A stretch of DNA of 64,000 bases from Cymbidium sinense (GCA_021442155.1 CM038221.1:149907601-149971600), one strand, 5' to 3'; positions 10,041 through 23,132 are shown, counted from the stretch's first letter. Notes: generated by a model not told the origin, from the letters alone. A program made the numbers and translations.

Positions 10041-13000
10041 GGATCAAGAAGAGCCTTAATTAAAGATTCCCTCATCTCTTTGGATTAGATAAGGGCATCA
10101 TATATGCTTAGTTTAGTTGGAAACTTTCTTAGGTGAGTGAGGACATTGTAGTCAACTCTGGGCTAGTCCTCCACAAGAATATCCATGGGTGGAGCATCTT
10201 GTGGAGGGGCTTCTTGATCGTTGGAACCAATGACTTATTTTCCCTTATCTTGAAGTGCTACCCTAGAACCTGACGAGAGGTTAACTTTGGTGACCTCTTA
10301 TGGTGGGTTAGTGGAAGATTCTACCTACTCATCGCACCTATAGCTTCTCCTATAGACCCTCAATAGATTCTAAGTCTATCTCAAGAGGTGAACCCATAGT
10401 ATTCATAAAAGGAAAGTCCATTTCTAAAGAAAGAGGAATGAGTTATTATAATTAATTAGACTTGAGTTTTCTAAAAGAGTAGATCAAACCCATCAAAATG
10501 GCACATGTAATTCAAACTAGCTTTATTCCTGATTTCTTGGATTTAAGGAGAGTAAAAAAATCTAGTAAAGTAAGTGGGGTGAGGAATTTGATGCCCTCAT
10601 CCATAGGTACAAGATGTCTACTAGAAGAAGAGCTAGCTAAAGTAGAAGTGTCGGCCGAAGTAGTAGCTACAATAATGGAATGGAGGTCGAGCTCATTGGT
10701 TGCTACTTGGCTATCCCGCAAGGTATGCCAGCTTTCCCCAAGTTGTCTGAAACTTGAACCTTCCTTGATGTTGAGGTTTGAGCTACCTCAAGCACCGCAA
10801 GAAAAGTTTCTTGATTTTGAAACAATTTTTTTTAGATTCTAAAGAGATATCTCAACCTTCTTTATTTTTTGAGAGGATCACATGTATCCCCAAGGATTAC
10901 CCTAACAACTATATGGTTCCACTAGATATTCCTTAGGGATAACTGCACCTCACTTGTAGCTATGCTCAAGCCAATCCTTAAATGTAAAGCAATCCTCCAA
11001 AATATGGCCTAGCATGGTGTAGGCAAAAGTTAGATCATTGCTGCCCACTTCCTTTGGCTTTCTAGGCTCTAGCTGAAAATTAAGTTTCTTTAAGAGGTTC
11101 TTAAAGATTTTCCTGACCTATCTTAAATGAATAAGGTTTGTTTAGTTTATCCAAAAGAGTGGATGATAGCTACTGTGTGTATACATGGAGTATGGTCGAG
11201 GAGGAGGAGGGAAGGCGTGGAGTGTTGTGGCTAGATGGCCTGTGGTGGTAAGGAGGTGGAAGTGATGCTATGGAGCTGGTCTCTCACATCCTCTCGTTGC
11301 TTCCCCTTGTCCAATCTTACTCTTTTCATTTCTTCACTTTGGCTTTGATGATTGATCTTGAAACTATTTAGTCTCTCCTTGTAAACTAGCACCTTGTTGA
11401 TTAGCTTCAAATATCTTGATGGTAAAACCTTTAAGCATGAAGCGAAGTGCCATGAATATTCTTTAGTAATTTCAATAGCATGCTATTCGCATCAGTTGCA
11501 TTTCATACTTAAATTGCACCATCTAAGAATATAATCAATGAGGGACTCACTGGTTGTGACAATAAGATCACCCACCTTGTCGAGCTCCAGAAACCTCTAA
11601 CAAGAGTTGCTCCAACTCAACAAAAAGTCTTCAATCATATTGGGAGTTTAGCAATCAAAGGCTATACCCGCTAGACTCGACAAAGAGATGGAATAATATG
11701 CATCACCACCAATGTTACAACATAGCTCAAGTGCATATATCCGTGTTTCATCAAAGATCTTGAAAGAAGGAGGCACAAAACCCTTAGGATATTGGATATC
11801 ATTGAATTCCTTGGTGGTCTACCTTAAAACCTCCAGCTCGCTTCTCTCACTTGTTGTTCAACCATGAGTTTGATATCTTTTTCTATAGAGGTGTCCACTA
11901 CCACCTTCACAAGCTAGTGCTTACTACCGAGGTGAACTTTTGATCCAAGACATGCAAGAATCCTCAGCCTCCAATGGTAGGATATGTCAGCTTGATTCTG
12001 AAGTGCGAACTACCACTAAAATCTTTGAGCCTCTTCCCATCTTATCAATGCTTCATCCTTTATTTGAGTTATTGAAGGAGGTGGGTAAAAGTGTGTCCTG
12101 CTCAACACCTTCCAAACTCGATCAAGGAGAACCTGGTATCAACCATATGCACCTCTGAGTCTTCCAATAAATCATCCATTGGGATCAAATCTAACCTTCT
12201 CTTCCTCTAGGTCGTCGGCCATACCCTAGATTTCCTTCTGAGATAATGCTATTTCATCCAAGAGAGTCCAACTATGTGCACAAATGATGGGTAGATCATG
12301 TCATATGAGAACATATATAACCTCCCTTACTAGTAAATACTCGATCTGGGAGGCTTCACTGAGGATGTTCATGCTATCAACCGCTTAGGGGGAGTACTTC
12401 CTCTGGAAGGATCTATCGACATAAAGACAACAGAACTGTCTCCTTCTCCCTCTACTGCTGCTACATCCATGATCTATTGAGGTGGTGGTGGTGATGGCAC
12501 TACTACAATGCTATGAGGTTGCCACTCCTCTTCCCCAGAATCAAGTAGAGGTCAAGAGAGCTCCTGCCTCACAGCATGGGATGAAATGGGATCTTAGCCA
12601 TAGCTGATCACCAAGGGCTTTTCTTTTCCCCGATGATATTCATGGCTTTAGATGGAACTATGAAAGATGACCTACCGGTGATGGAAGACATGGAGTGGAG
12701 CAGTGGGATGGAGACACTCTCTACTGGAGCTCTCCTCCCATGGTAGTACTAGTCAATACTAAGTGTGACCTACCGAGTACGAGAAATCTATGAGGGTGGA
12801 GGTCGACTACTGCACCTTTCTCCCAAGTAATATGAACCAATACATGGCCTCTCTCACCCTCTCTCATGATGGATATGCTGCCCACACTGAGGAATAAGAT
12901 CATAAATCAAATTGGGCACCAACTCACACCGTCTAAGCCCCGCCAACTTGGCACTATCCTGTGCAACATATGACCTCCTATCTCCTAGGTGCCTCATATG

Positions 13001-13494
13001 AACTAGGTGGAGGTGACATTATAATCCTCCTAACATCTTCCCTCCATCAACCGGAAAAGAGGATGAAACTTATTCTGATAATCGGAGAAACTACCCTGAC
13101 TCCTCCACATAATGAGAGAATGCCTCCATCTCCAGATGTGCATGATGTCACTTGATCTTGCATCTTATTGATTGAGTGCTAAGTGGAGTATGGAACTAGA
13201 CCTATCTCAAATGTGGGAGACTATCCCTGGTAGCCTTCCCTTGGAGAAGAGTGGGTGCTAGCTCATATAATGGGAACAACAACGATCGGCACATGAGTTG
13301 CTGTGGGAACCTCCACGCCTTCCTCCTCGAGAGGGAAATTGAATCAAGGCATCTCAACAAGGATGATTGGCACCCCCACCACATTCCTATTGACTGGAGG
13401 GGGTTACCCCTCACAAGTGATCCCCCTAATCTCGCCAAAGTGTATCAAATGAAAAATTAGTTTGGAGGTTGGTCCCATCCAAGGCCAAATCCAT
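10040..13494 (-). pseudogene. E1 gag region
   Basis: Start chosen at the ATG on 13494-13492, whose MDLALD context is also present in E3 (54386). The N-terminal 1.4 kb is poorly conserved. The capsid-like retrotransposon gag domain is recognisable near 11805-11500 by YPKGFVPPSFK and following residues. A Pro/Gly/Tyr-rich patch follows near 11330-11160. Then comes a truncated zinc-knuckle-like motif, GHILEDCFTFKDWLEH (about 11025-10975). The region 10850-10040 is a Ser- and Leu-rich linker to protease. Stops and frameshifts occur throughout; Gag would form the particle that packages the RNA. Confidence 0.7.
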
Positions 13495-13619
13495 CCCAAA
13501 GGAGAAAGTGAATATACTTTGAGCATCCATTTACGCATCAACTTGAGAATGAAGAAAAACTGAACTCGCAATTTTGGAAATAAACTCAAATCGATTTTAT
13601 TTTATTCTATTGACTTTTG

Positions 13620-15435
13620 AATTTGATTTAGAATTTGAACCCACACTCAATAATTTGAATGTTAAGTGGGTTCATTGAATTTAGAGAGATTTGAATGAAT
13701 TGGAGAAGAGATTTTGTTAGAATCCACTTTCAACAAATTTGTGTATGTTGAAATGGATTCAAATATTTTGAGAGATTTTTTATGCTTCCATTGGTTCATA
13801 TTTGAATTTTATTTTTATGTTTGGGGACCCTTTATTTAACAAATTGAATGTTAAATAAAGGGTCAATTGATTTTGTTTGGGATTGCTCATTTAGCAAATT
13901 TGGGTATGTTAAATGAGTTATTTGAAAATAATTTTCTTCTTTGCTTATTTGATGATGTGAATCATGCATGAATTTGAAAATGGTCTTTACTTAGAAATTT
14001 ATGTATGTTAAATAAAGTCCAAATGTATTTGATTCTTTGTTTTGATTTTAAAAATGAGGTCTTTACTTAGCAAATTTGGGTATGCAAAATAAAATCCAAA
14101 TGTGTTGATTTTTGATTTTGAAAATGGATTTACTTAGCAAATTGTGTATGCTAAATAAAGTCCAAATGTGTTTGATTTTTATTTTGATTTTTGAAAATGA
14201 GAACTTTACTTAGCAAAATTGTGAATGCTAAATAAAGTTCAAATGTGTTTGATTTTGATGTTTTAATTTTGAAAAGTGGGATCTTTACTTAGCAAATTTA
14301 TGCTATAAAAGTCCAAAGTGTTTTTTTTGATATTTTGATATTAAAATGAGAACTTTACTTAGCAAATTTATGTATGCTAAATAAAGTTCAAATGTGTTTT
14401 TGGTTTTGATGTTTTGATTTTGAAAAGAGGGATCTTTATTTAGAGAATTTGGGTATGCTAAATGAAAGATCCAAATTTATTTTTGAAAATGAATCATTTG
14501 ACAAATTTGGGTATATCAAATGGGAGTCAATCATGTTTTATTTTTTCAAAGATGAAATTTTTTGTGTGTATTTATTATTTTTTTGAAAGATGGTAATTCC
14601 AACACATGGGAATGTGCAGAATTTCAAAAATGATTTTGTTTTAAAATGAAATCCAAAAATTTTGGATTTATTGAATGAAGAGGTTTTTCAAATTTGTAAT
14701 TTTTGAAAAGAAGAAACCCCAACTTCAACATATGTGAGATATATATTGAATGGAGTTTCAATTTTATGATATAATTTTATTTGGGAATGAAATATTCATT
14801 CAATAAAGTTGTGTATACTGAATGAGAATGTTCAATTTATGCTTTTTGAATAATGATTTTGATTATGGTTTTGAAATGAAATCTTCATTCAATAAATTTG
14901 GGTATATTGAATGAGGATGTTCATATGTGCTTTTTGAAAGAGGATTTTTTATTTTTTTGGAAATGAAATCTTCATTCAATAAATTTGGGTATATTGAATG
15001 AGGATGTTCATCATTCTTTTTGAAATATGATTTTTTATTTTATTTGGAAATGAAATCTTCATTCAATAAATTTGGGTATATTGAATGAGGATGTTCATTT
15101 GTGCTTTTTGAAAGATGATTTTAATTTTATTTGGAAATGAAATCTTCATTCAATAAATTTGGGTATATTGAATGAGGATGTTCATTTGTGCATTTTGAAA
15201 GATGATTTTGATTTTATTTTTGAAATGAAATCTTCATTCAATAAATTTGGATATATTGAATGAGGATGTTCATTTGTGCTTTTTGGAAGATGATTTAGAT
15301 TTTGTTTTTGAAATAAAATCTTCATTCAATAAATTTGGGTATATTGAATGAGATGTTTATTTATTTTTAGAAGATGATTCTTAACTTTTATTTTTGAAAA
15401 GATCCTACATGTAACAATCTTGAAGATTGTTAGAT
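13620..15435 (-). repeat. E1 leader: array of covarying hairpins between PBS and gag
   Basis: About 18 short inverted repeats spaced 60-90 bp. Most keep a plus-strand loop close to AATTTGGGTA, while the arms differ. Examples: TTTCAACA/TGTTGAAA at 13728-13753; a perfect 16-bp stem GACCCTTTATTTAACA at 13826-13864; CTCATTTAGCA/TGTTAAATGAG at 13886-13917; CTTTACTTAGCA-type stems at about 13982-14460; and CATTCAATA/TATTGAATG in six copies at an 87-bp period (14881, 14968, 15055, 15142, 15229, 15317). A last stem, TAACAATCTT/AAGATTGTTA, is near 15408-15430. No coding potential. The place corresponds to the 5' untranslated leader of the genomic RNA. Confidence 0.8.
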
Positions 15436-15823
15436 GTGGTTGAGTTATAAAAGTTTTTATGCAAGTATTTTATTATGTGCATTTTGGAAAAATGCTTTTG
15501 AAATGTGATATTTTTATGAGGGATTTGTTTTTCTTATTTGTAGAATGAACCTTACCTTGCCATAGAAATGGTAAGGAAGTTCAATAGGTTTTTTAGTAAT
15601 ATCTTTTTATTAAATTTTATTTTCAGCTATTAGAAGACCCAATAGGGGTTTTAAGACCTATAGTGAGGTCCTAGAACTTAAAGGATGTTGGCTAGCTTAG
15701 CTTAAGAATGAAATGAGCTAAGTGCCAACAGAAAAGAAGGATTGTCTAGGATTCATATACAAACACGAATCCACTATTGATATTTGAAGACAACAATCAT
15801 TTACTAAAGATAGAGAGAGGAAC

Positions 15824-15843
15824 CATCCCCAGTGGAATCTCCA
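15824..15843 (-). other. E1 primer-binding site (tRNA-Arg type)
   Basis: Read on the minus strand this is TGGAGATTCCACTGGGGATG. It differs at two positions in the first nine from the TGGCGACTC start of Tat/Ogre sites thought to pair with a tRNA-Arg 3' end, and the CCACTGGGGA half is intact. It lies 10 bases inside the LTR end, after a T-rich spacer. It fixes the element's orientation as minus and marks where minus-strand DNA synthesis began. Confidence 0.8.
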
Positions 15844-17384
15844 GAAAAATCTATGGTGTTTACTTTTCAAACTTGAAATTTGAAAAATTGTATGTTGTTG
15901 GGACACTACGTAGATCCAGATGTACTCATTAGGGTGATCGAGTGTGACATTAAGGAATGAGGTACTCTCGAGAGAGACAGAAGTCACCATCCTACAATGG
16001 ACCCAATCACCCTAATAAGGACTCCTAAGGATAATGGGTCTACGAATGTACCCGAGATCTTTCCCCTACTTTACATGGAAAAGTAAAGTAGGGTTTATTT
16101 TAAATCAGGTTCATCAAGTTTCCATGGAGGCAAGCCCTTATAGTTAATTACATATTAAGGAATGAGATTCCTTAAGAATACTCTCGATTAAGGTAAATGA
16201 TCATTGTCTCCAAATATTTTAAAGATAGGACTATCAACAAATTAGTTATTTTTAGAAAATCAAGTGGGATTGATCAAGAGGAGAGAGTTATTATCGAAAC
16301 CAAAGGGAGATGAGTAGGGGATGCTTATGATGCTAGGAAATCTAATGAGCATCCCAAACTATCCTATGGTTGGGCTTTATATTTTTCAAACTTGAAGAAG
16401 ATTATATATTTGAGTTGAATCTTTATTAGAAATCTAGGGCTTATAATTTCACAACACAAGATCGTGGAAATGCCTAAGAGGTGAGGATTTATGCTTATAG
16501 CCTGCAAAAGGGAAATAATAACCTCAGATCCTAAATTTAGGGAACTTTGGCAAGGGCCAAGGCATGACCTAAATCTAAGGCGAAAATGGGTATATGGTTT
16601 ATCTCCACAAGAGAATAAATCACCCATTGTTGGACTTACAAGCAGTGGTGGCCAAGTCCTCCTACAATTTTAAATACATATAGGCAAGTCTTATGCTTTG
16701 CAAGATGGCTAAGCTGTTGTTTATTTAGAAAGGAGACTAAGTCCTTAAACATACTCCCTAAGAGACTAGATCATGAAGGGCGTGAATAATTGGCTTGATC
16801 TAATACAAATTTTGTTAAGTTTTATTTTCATTTTTGGACATTTTTATTTGACATAGGCTATGGGATTTCATATGCCTAATGCATGAGAAATTGGTTATGG
16901 CCAAAATCAGAAAAAAAGGAGGTGTGCTTCCACCATGGCTCTCAAAGGTCAAGCCATTTTCTATGGAAAAGGTGGAAGCCCTCCATTAGCAAGAGTGAAG
17001 CAATATGTTTTATGCACGATGTGAGACATACAAAATCCAACTAAGGGGTTGCTAAATCTTTATTATCTTGATTTATGTCCTATGCTTTTTAGGTGAGGTT
17101 ATGAGTTGTTTAATTTAATTTTGAGTTGATTAATTGGAGAGAAAATTTATTTTTCTCTTAGAGTCTAATCACATCCAAGCCATTCAACAACCATCAAGAA
17201 ATTAAGAAACTAAGAAAATCATGCCAAATCAATTTATAAAATTAATGCAAAAGAATAAGAGGGCGATGTGGACGGGCTCCATCGCACAAACCCAAAAGGA
17301 AAAATGGGTAGTTGAGCGCTACCCATATACAACCCATATTATAAATGAATAATTACAATTCAGAAGTAATTCATGTTATGAGGG

Positions 17385-17465
17385 TCTTCATTCTTCATTT
17401 TTTTTCTTTCTTCATTTCTTCATTTCTTCATTTTTGATTTTGCTCCATTTCTTTCTTTCTTTTGA
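17385..17465 (-). repeat. E1 LTR pyrimidine run
   Basis: A plus-strand TTC/TTTC-rich microsatellite (GAA-rich on the sense strand) about 1.5 kb from the PBS-side end of the LTR. The same position in both E3 LTRs carries a similar run, so it is an inherited LTR feature of variable length. It is not at the internal side of a 3' LTR, so it is not the polypurine tract. Confidence 0.7.
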
Positions 17466-20400
17466 TTTGACTTGGGCAGTAGTTTGCTCCAAGGCTTCAC
17501 ATGGTACATAAGATATGGTCTTATGACTAATGTTCATCTTAATTTCCCCATAACATTCATTCCAAATATTAATTGCAAAATTTACATTAAAATGGAAAAG
17601 ATAAATCTAACTAAACCTGGAAAATAGAGATTAGCTAAACATACCACACAACTCAAGCAGTTATATGAATAATTAGGACTTAGCACCCCACACATGGGTA
17701 ACCAAAATCCATAAGATCATGCTTGTATAATCCCTTAAGTATATTATAAATTACAATTCAAGATCATCTATCTACATATAGTCTACATTACATCTAAATC
17801 AGATATTCAAACCATGGACCTAACATAGAGCAAAGATGGTGACTTTAATGTGTGTGTTTTTAAGACTTTTGTATTAAATTTCTAAGTGTGAAGGATTCAA
17901 TTTAGGAGGTGGTTTCATTTTAAGTGATTTAGTTTGATTTGTCAATTTTAGATGGTGATTTGATTTGGTTTGAATGAACCTACACTTAGTTACTAAATAT
18001 TATAAAGAGAAGAGAATCTCTTTCATCCCTGAAGTATTTCTATATTCATTAATGTTTTTTATGTTTTTGTGTTTTAATTAACCTAAGTTTAGATTTGCTC
18101 TAAATAGTCCTATTCAATAAGAAGGGCATCTTAGGATTAGTTAAGGAGGATTACTACCACATGACACACACCTATTTCTTTCTTTCCACCATGTATACCA
18201 TGCATATGAATAATCCTAAGCATACTTATACATGCAATGTAAATTTTAGCACACTTTGATGATGAATGCTAAGAGATATGATTTGAAAATTTGGATATTC
18301 CATGAATGCATGTTTTTATTATGTAGAAAAGAAGGATTCTTCATCCATTAACATAATGCACATCCACATGTATAAAAGACATAAGTGAGTATAGCGCCAT
18401 TGTTTTCTACACCAAGGGCATAAGGTACAAGACCTACTTAGGGCTACTTAAAGTCTCACAGTTTCGGGATGTCCAGATTAATATACCACTTTTCTTAAAT
18501 ACATGTAAATGTATAAAATGAAATAAGTAGATGAAGAATCATGCAAAAGATTTTTTTTTGGTTTTGTTGTATAATTTACATGTGTAAATGTGAGGATCCT
18601 TCTTAAGTCATAACATAGAAATGTATAGGCATAGATTTAAGCAAGTGTTGTATTCTTTTCAAATGAACTATACACTTTGCAAATCCTATTCAAATCATGT
18701 TAAGAGAAGAGAAGAAAATATCATAAAACATATGTTATGCTATAATCACATGTAAGCTTATAAGTATTCATATATAACATTACTCTAGTAATAATTTTTG
18801 ATTTATAGGTTTTGAAAATAATTTTTGGTTTAATAGTGATAATAGCCACTCATATTCTTAATTTTAGCCAACATGCAATTTGACATAAAAGAAAATATTT
18901 TATTTAATTGATTTTTTCAAAAGATATGAATACATGATTTCATATGGCAAACAATATTTAGCATGCTTACAAAGAAATAAAGTGATGTAAGCATATGACT
19001 CCATTCACCCTAATTAATTCCTAAGGACAATCCTATGAAATAAGATCATTTAAAGTGAATTAAAAATTTTTAAAGGAGATTTTTATTTTTTTTAATTTGA
19101 TTTGACTTAGAAAATGTGAGAAAGGTTTGCTAGTCTTAACCCATTTCTCCCATGTGTGAATTAGTTTAGTTTAATTTTAAAATAATTGGAATGATTTTAT
19201 GTTTTGTTTAGGTTAAGGTGTGAATTAAATCCATTAATTACTCCTACCTACACCACTTTAACATAATTAAACAAGTAATTATGAGCCAACATATAATATG
19301 CAACCACATGGAATTTAAATCAGCAATGTACCTAAGAAATAAAGGGGCCTAATGCAATTAGCTCACAATTATTGATTAATTTGGCTAAAGGGTTTAATTA
19401 AGTACTTTTATGACCTTCCTACACATGTAGTTCGATTATAATTTCCTTTGAAGTCTCTTAGGTTATTGAATACTAAGAATCTATCAAAAATTAAGTGATT
19501 ATGTTCTAGAGTGATTTATTTTTTAATTTGATTAATTGAATTAGTTAATGAAGTGATTAAGCCATTAATTAATTTACAAATTAATTAAATGTTTATCCAA
19601 ATGAAATAAACTTAGGGGAAAAGATTTGGAAAAGAAATCCTAATCTCATTCCCTATGTCCATTCACTATTTTAGGATGATTAACAAACTTAATTAAAGAA
19701 TTTATCATTATTTAATAGGTTAATTAATCATTTAATTAGTTAAAAGAGGGATTAAGGATGAAATAAGCAATTCCCCTAATTAATCTAATAATAAATTCCA
19801 AGAAAATCATGGGAGGTAGAGGTCATCCCACTAATTAACCCTAAGAAGTTTGGAATTAATTGCTAAAGTAATTAAGGAGTAATTAGCCTAATTATATTTC
19901 TAATAAAATTATAATTGAGTGAAAGTCACTATTCAAAATCAATTAATTTTAATTTTGTATTATTCCCTAGTGGATTATCTTTAAAATGAACTTGAGTTTG
20001 TATTTTTTAGATTTTTCTATAATTAGTTATGAATTTTGGAAGTTTTAGCATTAAAAATGAATTAATTAGAGCTAAGTAACCCCCTAATCCCATCGACCCA
20101 TGTGGCGGCTGATGCAGTGCGCTTTCCACGTGTCATAACGGGATAAGTTATTTAAGTTGTCACATCTGTGACTGAGTCAGCTGACGGTGGGTGCGCTTTC
20201 TCCATGGGCCGTCCAATCTAAGATCGGATAACCATGATTAATCCCACAGTTTGGGCTTAAATCAGTGGGATATCTATCATTATTTAATCACAACCATCCA
20301 TTCCAATCAGGTGGAATGGACGGTGTGTGATTTATCTCCTCCCGAGCAGCGAGAGATGGATGTTATCCATCGATCATCGCTTGATCTGAGCTCACCCAAG

Positions 20401-20949
20401 CTCAGATGGAGTTCAAACTTACCCCACACCTTCGGGGAAGCATAAGTAATGAATCCAATGGTCAAGATCTCAAGAGATTACAAATTCTTTCATAAAGAAC
20501 CAAGTAATTTTTATCCTAAGATCAGTTTTGAGCAATACCTCATCGGAGGCTATCACCGGTTCTTTCAAGGGAGGAGGTAGCTTCATCTAGTAGAGATGAA
20601 ACCCTGTTGAAGGTATCAAGTCTTGATTTGGGGTGGATTGCTCGATTGATGAGGCTCCCCATCAATGGCAAATCGCTTTGATCAAAGTCCTCCTTCTCGT
20701 GGCTTGGTGACTTGGGAAACAACTTGATTGAGCTCGATGAGGTCACTTGATGGTGTTTGCAAGATTAATTTGGGTTTGGTGGAGAATTGGATGGGTTGGA
20801 TCATCACTTCACCTCCCCTATTTTGGGTTTGAGCAAAACTGAGAAGGAGAAATCAAGGAAGCATGGAAATGGCTTTGGTGAGCTTAGGGATGCTTAGTTT
20901 TGATTCCTAGAGCTTAGTCAAATTGAGTGCTTCTCATTTGAGTGGGAAT

Positions 20950-20972
20950 GAGGGGGAGTATATCTCCCCCCT
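20950..20972 (-). promoter_or_regulatory. E1 LTR: GC-rich dyad around TATAT (possible core promoter)
   Basis: The arms GGGGGAG (20952-20958) and CTCCCCC (20964-20970) flank TATAT perfectly. All other LTR copies keep the site: 25590-25608, 40899-40917, 61354-61370, and inverted at 107-127, where the arms are different but still pair. It lies on the downstream side of the TTGACC array, as a TATA element would. Promoter function is inference. Confidence 0.4.
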
Positions 20973-21419
20973 CCTTGGATCATATGTGAAGAGTAAAGGT
21001 GCCATTTTAGTTCAATTGCTAAGATTGGTTGGTCAATTTATGTTGTTTAGCATCCCATGTGATTCATTTTAGGTAGTGGAGGGAAGGAGAGTGGGTACCC
21101 ATGTGCTAGGTGAGTGCATTGGGTAGTCCAAGTGCTTAATTTTCATTGGGGGAGTCAGTTTGGCCTTGGGTTGGGTCATGGCCAACCCAAGGTCATTGGG
21201 TCATGTTCACCACCTCCTTTGGTGTCCAAGTGGATCACTAGAAGGATGCCAAGTGGCCTTGAGAAAAAATATGACAAATTCCAAGTGAATTTGGTCATAG
21301 GAACCTTTGACCTATGGGTAAAGTGGTCATTTGGCATTGATATTGATTTGGGCAGATTTGAAATGATTCAAATGTGGGTTGGACAAAATTTCAAGTGATT
21401 TGGAGTTCATTTGGTTTGA

Positions 21420-22210
21420 ATTGGTTCAATTTGACCCATTTAGGTCAAGAAAGGTCAAATTGTGTTAGGTTGACCAATTGGTCAAATTGGGTCAAATTAT
21501 GGGTTAGGTCAAGTTCAAATGATCATTTGGGTCCTATAGGTATCATTGGTTTGGTTTAGTTTGGTTTATATTTAGTTTTAGTTTATTTAGGTTACCATTT
21601 GACCCAATTGGGTTAGGTCAAGGGTTGGTTTAGGCTTGGTTGATCATTTGAAATGTTTTACAAGCTTTAGTTTCAATCAATTTTGGTTTGGTTTGATTTC
21701 AAGTTGATTTGACCTTTTAGGTCAAGTTGGGTTCATGGTCAATTGTGCTAGGTTGAGTCTAGTTGGCCAATTGAAGCTTTGGTTAAGTTCAACAAGTGAT
21801 TAAGAATGAATTTGATCCATTGGTTGCAATCAATTTGGCTTAGATCAAGATTTGGCCCATTTTGACTTTTTAGGTCAACTTGGGTCAACTTAGGTCAAGT
21901 GGCCAATTAGGTTTAATTTGGCTCAATTGATGGCTTAATCAAGTTCAATCATTAATTATGAATTAGTTTAGATCAATAGTTTCAATCAATTTGGCATATA
22001 GTGGATTTTGGCTTGTTTGAGTTTCATTCGGGCTAAATGTTGGCTTGGTCAAAGGCTAGGTTTGACTTAGTTTGACCCAATTTGAGTAATTGATCATCCT
22101 AAGATGATTGTTGCTCACAATGTGAGGTTTAGATGGGCTTAGTTCAATCCAATTTGGGTTAGATTAGAACTTGGCTCAAAAAGGTGCTTTAGGTCACTTT
22201 GGGTCAAGTG
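21420..22210 (-). promoter_or_regulatory. E1 LTR: TTGACC/GGTCAA array
   Basis: Very dense hexamers TTGACC and GGTCAA on both strands; seven fall within 21431-21513 alone. TTGAC(C/T) is the W-box core bound by plant WRKY factors. The array lies 0.5-1.3 kb upstream, in the sense direction, of the TATAT dyad and recurs in each LTR. A role as an enhancer is inference; the units could also be simply a decayed minisatellite. Confidence 0.45.
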
Positions 22211-23132
22211 AGCCTAAATGGGTCAATTGGTTTGATTAAGGCTTGATTCAAGTTTGGTTGAACTCATGTATGGACTTATGATGGAAATATAAATGTAATT
22301 GCAAGTGATTTGGAGTCAAATGGGTTTTCATTCATTTGACAATTTCAAGTTCAAAGGATGAACATGGGTTTGATTTGAGTTAGTTTGATTTCGATTTGGT
22401 GATTGAAGTTTATGTTTATATTTGAGTATGTGATTGAAGGAATGATTGTTTGAAGATAAAATCCAAGGGTTTGGATTGATTTGAGAATGATTTGGCTAAG
22501 TTCAAGAATTTGACTTGAAAGAGATAAGTTGGATTTAAGTTGGATTAGGATTTGAGTTATGAATTTAGTTTTGGTTATTTGAATTTATATTTCATTTATA
22601 TTCATGAATATAAATGGGTTATGAGAAAATCTTTTGAGTTTGGAGTGATTTGGATTTGATTTGTGCTAAGTCCATAAGATAAAATTAAAAGGGCTTAGGA
22701 AAGATTTTGGATTTGGAATTGATCATGGGTTCCAATTATTTGATTTGGAGTTGATTCATGATTTGGATTTTGGAATTGGTTTATGATTTGAGAAAATCAA
22801 TTGAGTTGGAATTAATTTAAGATTTGAGTTTGGGAATTGATTTATGATTTGAGAGAATCAATTGAGTTAGAATTGATTTGAGATTTGAATTTGAAGTTTG
22901 GTTTGAAGAAGGAAGCAAGAATTGGGTTCAAGCTATTAGGTAGGCAAGTCCTCCTAATACCCCTAATGCATAACCTATTCCTATGGCTAACTCTTCTAAG
23001 TCTCTAGGGTTAGGTTAAGTGTTCACATAATCAATAGAAGTGTCTTAAGACTAAGGAACTCTCAGTGTCTAGAGGAGTCCTATGTCTAAAATGAAGAAGT
23101 TGAAAGCTCACTCCAAAAGTGAGGTCAATAAT

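Larger units (their letters stand above)
2736..23132 (-). mobile_element. E1: Tat/Ogre-type LTR retrotransposon (left LTR truncated)
   Basis: About 20.4 kb, transcribed right to left. Parts in sense order are: the complete 5' LTR (23132-15854), PBS (15843-15824), hairpin leader (15410-13620), gag from about 13494, protease near 10000-9620, RT near 8580-7640, RNase H near 7240-6860, integrase near 6560-5735, 3' repeat region (5720-3593) and a 0.86-kb remnant of the 3' LTR (3592-2736). The right terminus abuts an internal point of another LTR of the family, as expected for insertion into E2. The left end is lost in the rearranged patch at 1-2735, so no target duplication can be checked. Frames are broken throughout. 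Confidence 0.85.
15854..23132 (-). repeat. E1 right (5') LTR, complete, about 7.3 kb
   Basis: Bounded by TGGTG next to the PBS spacer on the left and GAGGTCAATA (23121-23130) on the right. Both ends recur in the E3 LTRs. In sense order (right to left) it holds A+T-rich 'gatttgatttga' DNA (22900-22300), a dense GGTCAA/TTGACC array (22210-21420), a GC-rich dyad around TATAT (20952-20970), then long TTAATTAA-rich non-coding DNA (20100-18800), a conserved island near 18390-18490, a pyrimidine run (17395-17465) and the PBS-proximal part (16700-15854). No credible gene. It is far longer than typical plant LTRs. Confidence 0.85.

Noticed and set aside
10498..10842. Plus-strand 114-codon ORF
   Set aside because: It is antisense to the gag-protease linker; the minus-strand frame (GIKFLTPLTLLDF near 10600) matches E3 and E2.
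14870..15360. CRISPR-like regular repeats at an 87-bp period
   Set aside because: The parts between repeats are not unique spacers but are also repeated, there are no cas genes, and the setting is a plant retroelement leader.
17385..17465. The LTR pyrimidine run as the polypurine tract of the element
   Set aside because: It lies inside both LTRs, about 1.5 kb from the PBS side, not next to the inner edge of the 3' LTR.
21114..21559. Plus-strand ORFs of 94 and 61 codons in the E1 LTR
   Set aside because: They lie in the TTGACC/GGTCAA repeat DNA, have biased repetitive composition, and are not conserved in the other LTRs.
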